Of a DNA stretch of 6,668 nucleotides, positions 5,112-6,668 are shown piece after piece. The translations under genes were made by a program, and so were the position numbers. A model generated the notes under the pieces. It was not told the origin of the DNA and did no database searches. It saw only the letters and a program-made list of their open reading frames with translations. Origin of the DNA: Bacilli bacterium (GTDB taxonomy: Bacteria > Bacillota_I > Bacilli_A > Haloplasmatales > Haloplasmataceae); assembly GCA_012513195.1 (NCBI GenBank), contig JAAZCR010000236.1:1-6668 (forward strand). Direction: 5' to 3'. Numbering within the stretch: position 1 is the stretch's first letter; each line of letters starts with the position of its first letter.

Positions 5112-5876
5112 TTAATATGATTGGCTCGTCGGGAAGGATATTTTAATCTTATTCCGATTACCATTTAGTAATTTATTACTAATTAAATATAAGAGCCTTG
5201 TAGTGACGAAGGTCATAATTAAATATAGGATTGCCGCAATGATATAAGCTTCATATGTCCGATAATAGCGACCGTTGATGGAATCAGTAACGAAGAAGAG
5301 TTCGGTAACAGCGATGACATTTAAGACCGCTGTATCTTTGATGTTGATGACAAATTCATTGCCAATGGCAGGGATACTGTTTCTGATGGCTTGGGGAATC
5401 ACGATATGAAACATGGCTTGTGCCCGCGTCATTCCCAGACTACGGGCAGCTTCCATTTGACCTTTATCAATGGCTTCAATGCTTCCTCGTAATACTTCAA
5501 CAATATAGGCGGATGTATTAATGGAAACAATGAAGATTCCACTTGTGATGATATCAACCTTACCAGATAGGAACATATAATAAATAATTACTGCTTGAAC
5601 AATCATTGGTGTTCCTCGCAAGACTTCAACATAAACGGTTGACAAGATGATGCCGATTCTTTTAAGGATTTTCACGAATAATCGATCACGGTTAGTAATC
5701 TTTTGAATCTTAATCGGTGTTATAAAAATCGCAATCAATAAACCAATAACAGTTGCGCTGAGTGATATTACCAATGTCCACTTTACGCCGTCTAAGAATA
5801 ATTCGTGAAATTCCTGCCAAAAGAACTTGATCCATTGCCCTAGATTATCTGTAGTTGGTTTTGTATAAATGTACAT
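5112..5876 (-). CDS. Polar amino acid ABC transporter, permease
   Basis: This is the membrane subunit of the same importer, of the His/Glu/Gln/Arg/opine permease family. Residues here count from the upstream GTG at 5912 (266 aa). Helices lie at about 42-64, 92-116, 121-140, 185-208 and 219-244. VLRGTPMIVQ (98-107) is the family motif, and the EAA loop (EAARSLGMTRAQAMFHIVIP, 154-173) is the docking site for the ATPase. I prefer ATG 5876 (254 aa): a G-rich site (TGGGGG) lies 9 bases before it. The GTG at 5912 overlaps the TAG of the binding-protein gene by one base, and the nearest GGAG there is 20 bases away. With ATG 5876 there is a 35-base gap to the upstream gene; 12 bases separate it from the ATPase gene downstream. 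The C-terminal tail after the last helix (about 245-266) is basic. Two copies would form the channel, or it could pair with itself as in GlnP-type systems. Confidence 0.93.
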   Translation of the reverse strand: MYIYTKPTTDNLGQWIKFFWQEFHELFLDGVKWTLVISLSATVIGLLIAIFITPIKIQKITNRDRLFVKILKRIGIILSTVYVEVLRGTPMIVQAVIIYYMFLSGKVDIITSGIFIVSINTSAYIVEVLRGSIEAIDKGQMEAARSLGMTRAQAMFHIVIPQAIRNSIPAIGNEFVINIKDTAVLNVIAVTELFFVTDSINGRYYRTYEAYIIAAILYLIMTFVTTRLLYLISNKLLNGNRNKIKISFPTSQSY

Positions 5877-5911
5877 TTGATAATACCCCCAGACGTATAG
5901 AAGAATCTTCA

Positions 5912-6668
5912 CTATTCATTTTTGATGAAATACTCCATCCATGTTTCTCTTGTTTCTTGGGAAATTGATGCTAGGACAGCATTGATTTGATCTCTTAATA
6001 CTGTATCACCTTTACGTAAACCAATTGCTGTAGTGATGTATGATTCATCAATTTCGAAACCATTTCTTTCGGAGAAACGAATATAGGTTAGTTGTGAGTT
6101 ATTCATAACAACAGACATGGCTACGGGCAACTCGGCGATAAAACCATCCACAGCGCCACTGGCAGTAGCTAATACTAGGGCTGCATAATCTTCTAATGAA
6201 GTTGCTTTTATGGCACCTGTCATTTGATCGATTAATTCTTCTTGTAAAGTTTCTTTTTGTGCCGTAATACGAGCACCTTCAAAATCATGAATGCTTGTCA
6301 CATTCACAAAAGGACTATCTTTACGGACGACAACGACTTGTTCACTAGTAAAATAAACATCGGAGAAGTCGATTGATTGTTTACGTTCTTCCGTTGGACT
6401 CATTCCTGCGATAATTGCATCGATGTTACCAGCTTGTAGTTGGGGAATTAAAGCTTCCCAAGCTAAAGCTTTTATAACTAATTGCTTGTCCAAATGAACA
6501 GCGATTAAGCGGGCAATTTTAACATCGTAGCCATCGCAATAACCGCTGGCGTTATCGATTTTCACTGATGTGATAGTTGATTTCGATGTGGTCCAGTTAA
6601 ATGGGGCATATCCACATTCTAATCCAACGATAAATTGATCTTCACGGTTAACAGTTAATGTATTATTG
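5912..6668 (-). CDS. Amino acid ABC transporter, solute-binding protein family 3 (partial, 5' end outside window)
   Basis: The frame is open to the right edge, so the N-terminus, including any signal or lipoprotein peptide, is missing; 251 residues are visible. This protein captures the amino acid outside the cell and delivers it to the permease. Counting from the first visible full codon, VGLECGYAPFNW (14-25) is the classic first strand and ligand-pocket stretch. GYDVKIARLIA (46-56) is the family signature, with Lys50 where an acidic residue is usual. AGMSPTEERKQSIDFSDVY (87-105) holds the substrate-binding Thr/Arg region and FS-x-x-Y motif. The second lobe includes ITAQKETLQEE and AVDGFIAELPVA. 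The C-terminus (ETRETWMEYFIKNE) is the normal family end. The GTG at 6565 is an internal Val codon, since the homology continues upstream of it. It is the first of three operon genes. Confidence 0.93.
   Translation of the reverse strand, partial: NNTLTVNREDQFIVGLECGYAPFNWTTSKSTITSVKIDNASGYCDGYDVKIARLIAVHLDKQLVIKALAWEALIPQLQAGNIDAIIAGMSPTEERKQSIDFSDVYFTSEQVVVVRKDSPFVNVTSIHDFEGARITAQKETLQEELIDQMTGAIKATSLEDYAALVLATASGAVDGFIAELPVAMSVVMNNSQLTYIRFSERNGFEIDESYITTAIGLRKGDTVLRDQINAVLASISQETRETWMEYFIKNE

Noticed and set aside
5912..6565. Start of the binding-protein gene at GTG 6565
   Set aside because: The frame continues to the right edge and encodes the conserved VGLECGYAPFNW stretch upstream, so this GTG is internal.

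Overview
The window reads as chromosomal DNA of a low-G+C Gram-positive-type bacterium (Bacillota, or an Acholeplasma/Izemoplasma-like Mycoplasmatota). This is an inference from the AT-rich sequence, strong purine-rich Shine-Dalgarno sites, near-consensus sigma-A promoters, TTG as a start codon, and transporter types typical of these groups. The standard code fits: Trp is TGG, and TAA and TAG close the genes. No tRNA, rRNA, CRISPR array, insertion sequence or origin is visible.

Region 1 (1-2730, minus strand) is a multidrug-exporter-type operon. Transcription starts near 2695 from a good promoter (2702-2730). It passes a 24-codon leader peptide gene (2584-2658), then two intrinsic terminators (2522-2552 and 2466-2501), then two adjacent ABC exporter half-transporter genes. 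The first half-transporter is complete (stop at 637) and has Asp where the catalytic Glu is expected. The second begins one base later (635) and runs off the left edge. The layout and the degenerate ATPase site resemble the Bacillus subtilis bmrB-bmrC-bmrD system, where a translated leader controls transcription attenuation. The leader RNA here can be drawn as a tandem attenuator. One segment inside the leader ORF can pair with the leader's own ribosome binding/start region. Alternatively, the same stretch can pair with the 5' arm of terminator 1 and with the loop of terminator 2 at once. This is the most interesting part of the window.

Region 2 (2731-4320) holds a divergently transcribed surE-type 5'-nucleotidase gene (2843-3532, plus). 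A TTG-started gene for an 88-residue two-helix membrane protein (3529-3795, minus) converges on it, and their stop codons overlap by 4 bp. Upstream of the small membrane gene lies a second, frame-disrupted copy of it (about 3962-4220, minus). The copy aligns without gaps to the intact protein over its last 65 or so residues. Its frame breaks at a run of seven A, and it keeps its own candidate promoter and terminator.

Region 3 (4321-6668, minus) is a polar amino acid ABC uptake operon. It encodes a solute-binding protein (5' end outside the window), a permease and an ATPase, closed by an 11-bp terminator. The binding protein captures the amino acid outside the cell, the permease carries it through the membrane, and the ATPase powers the step.
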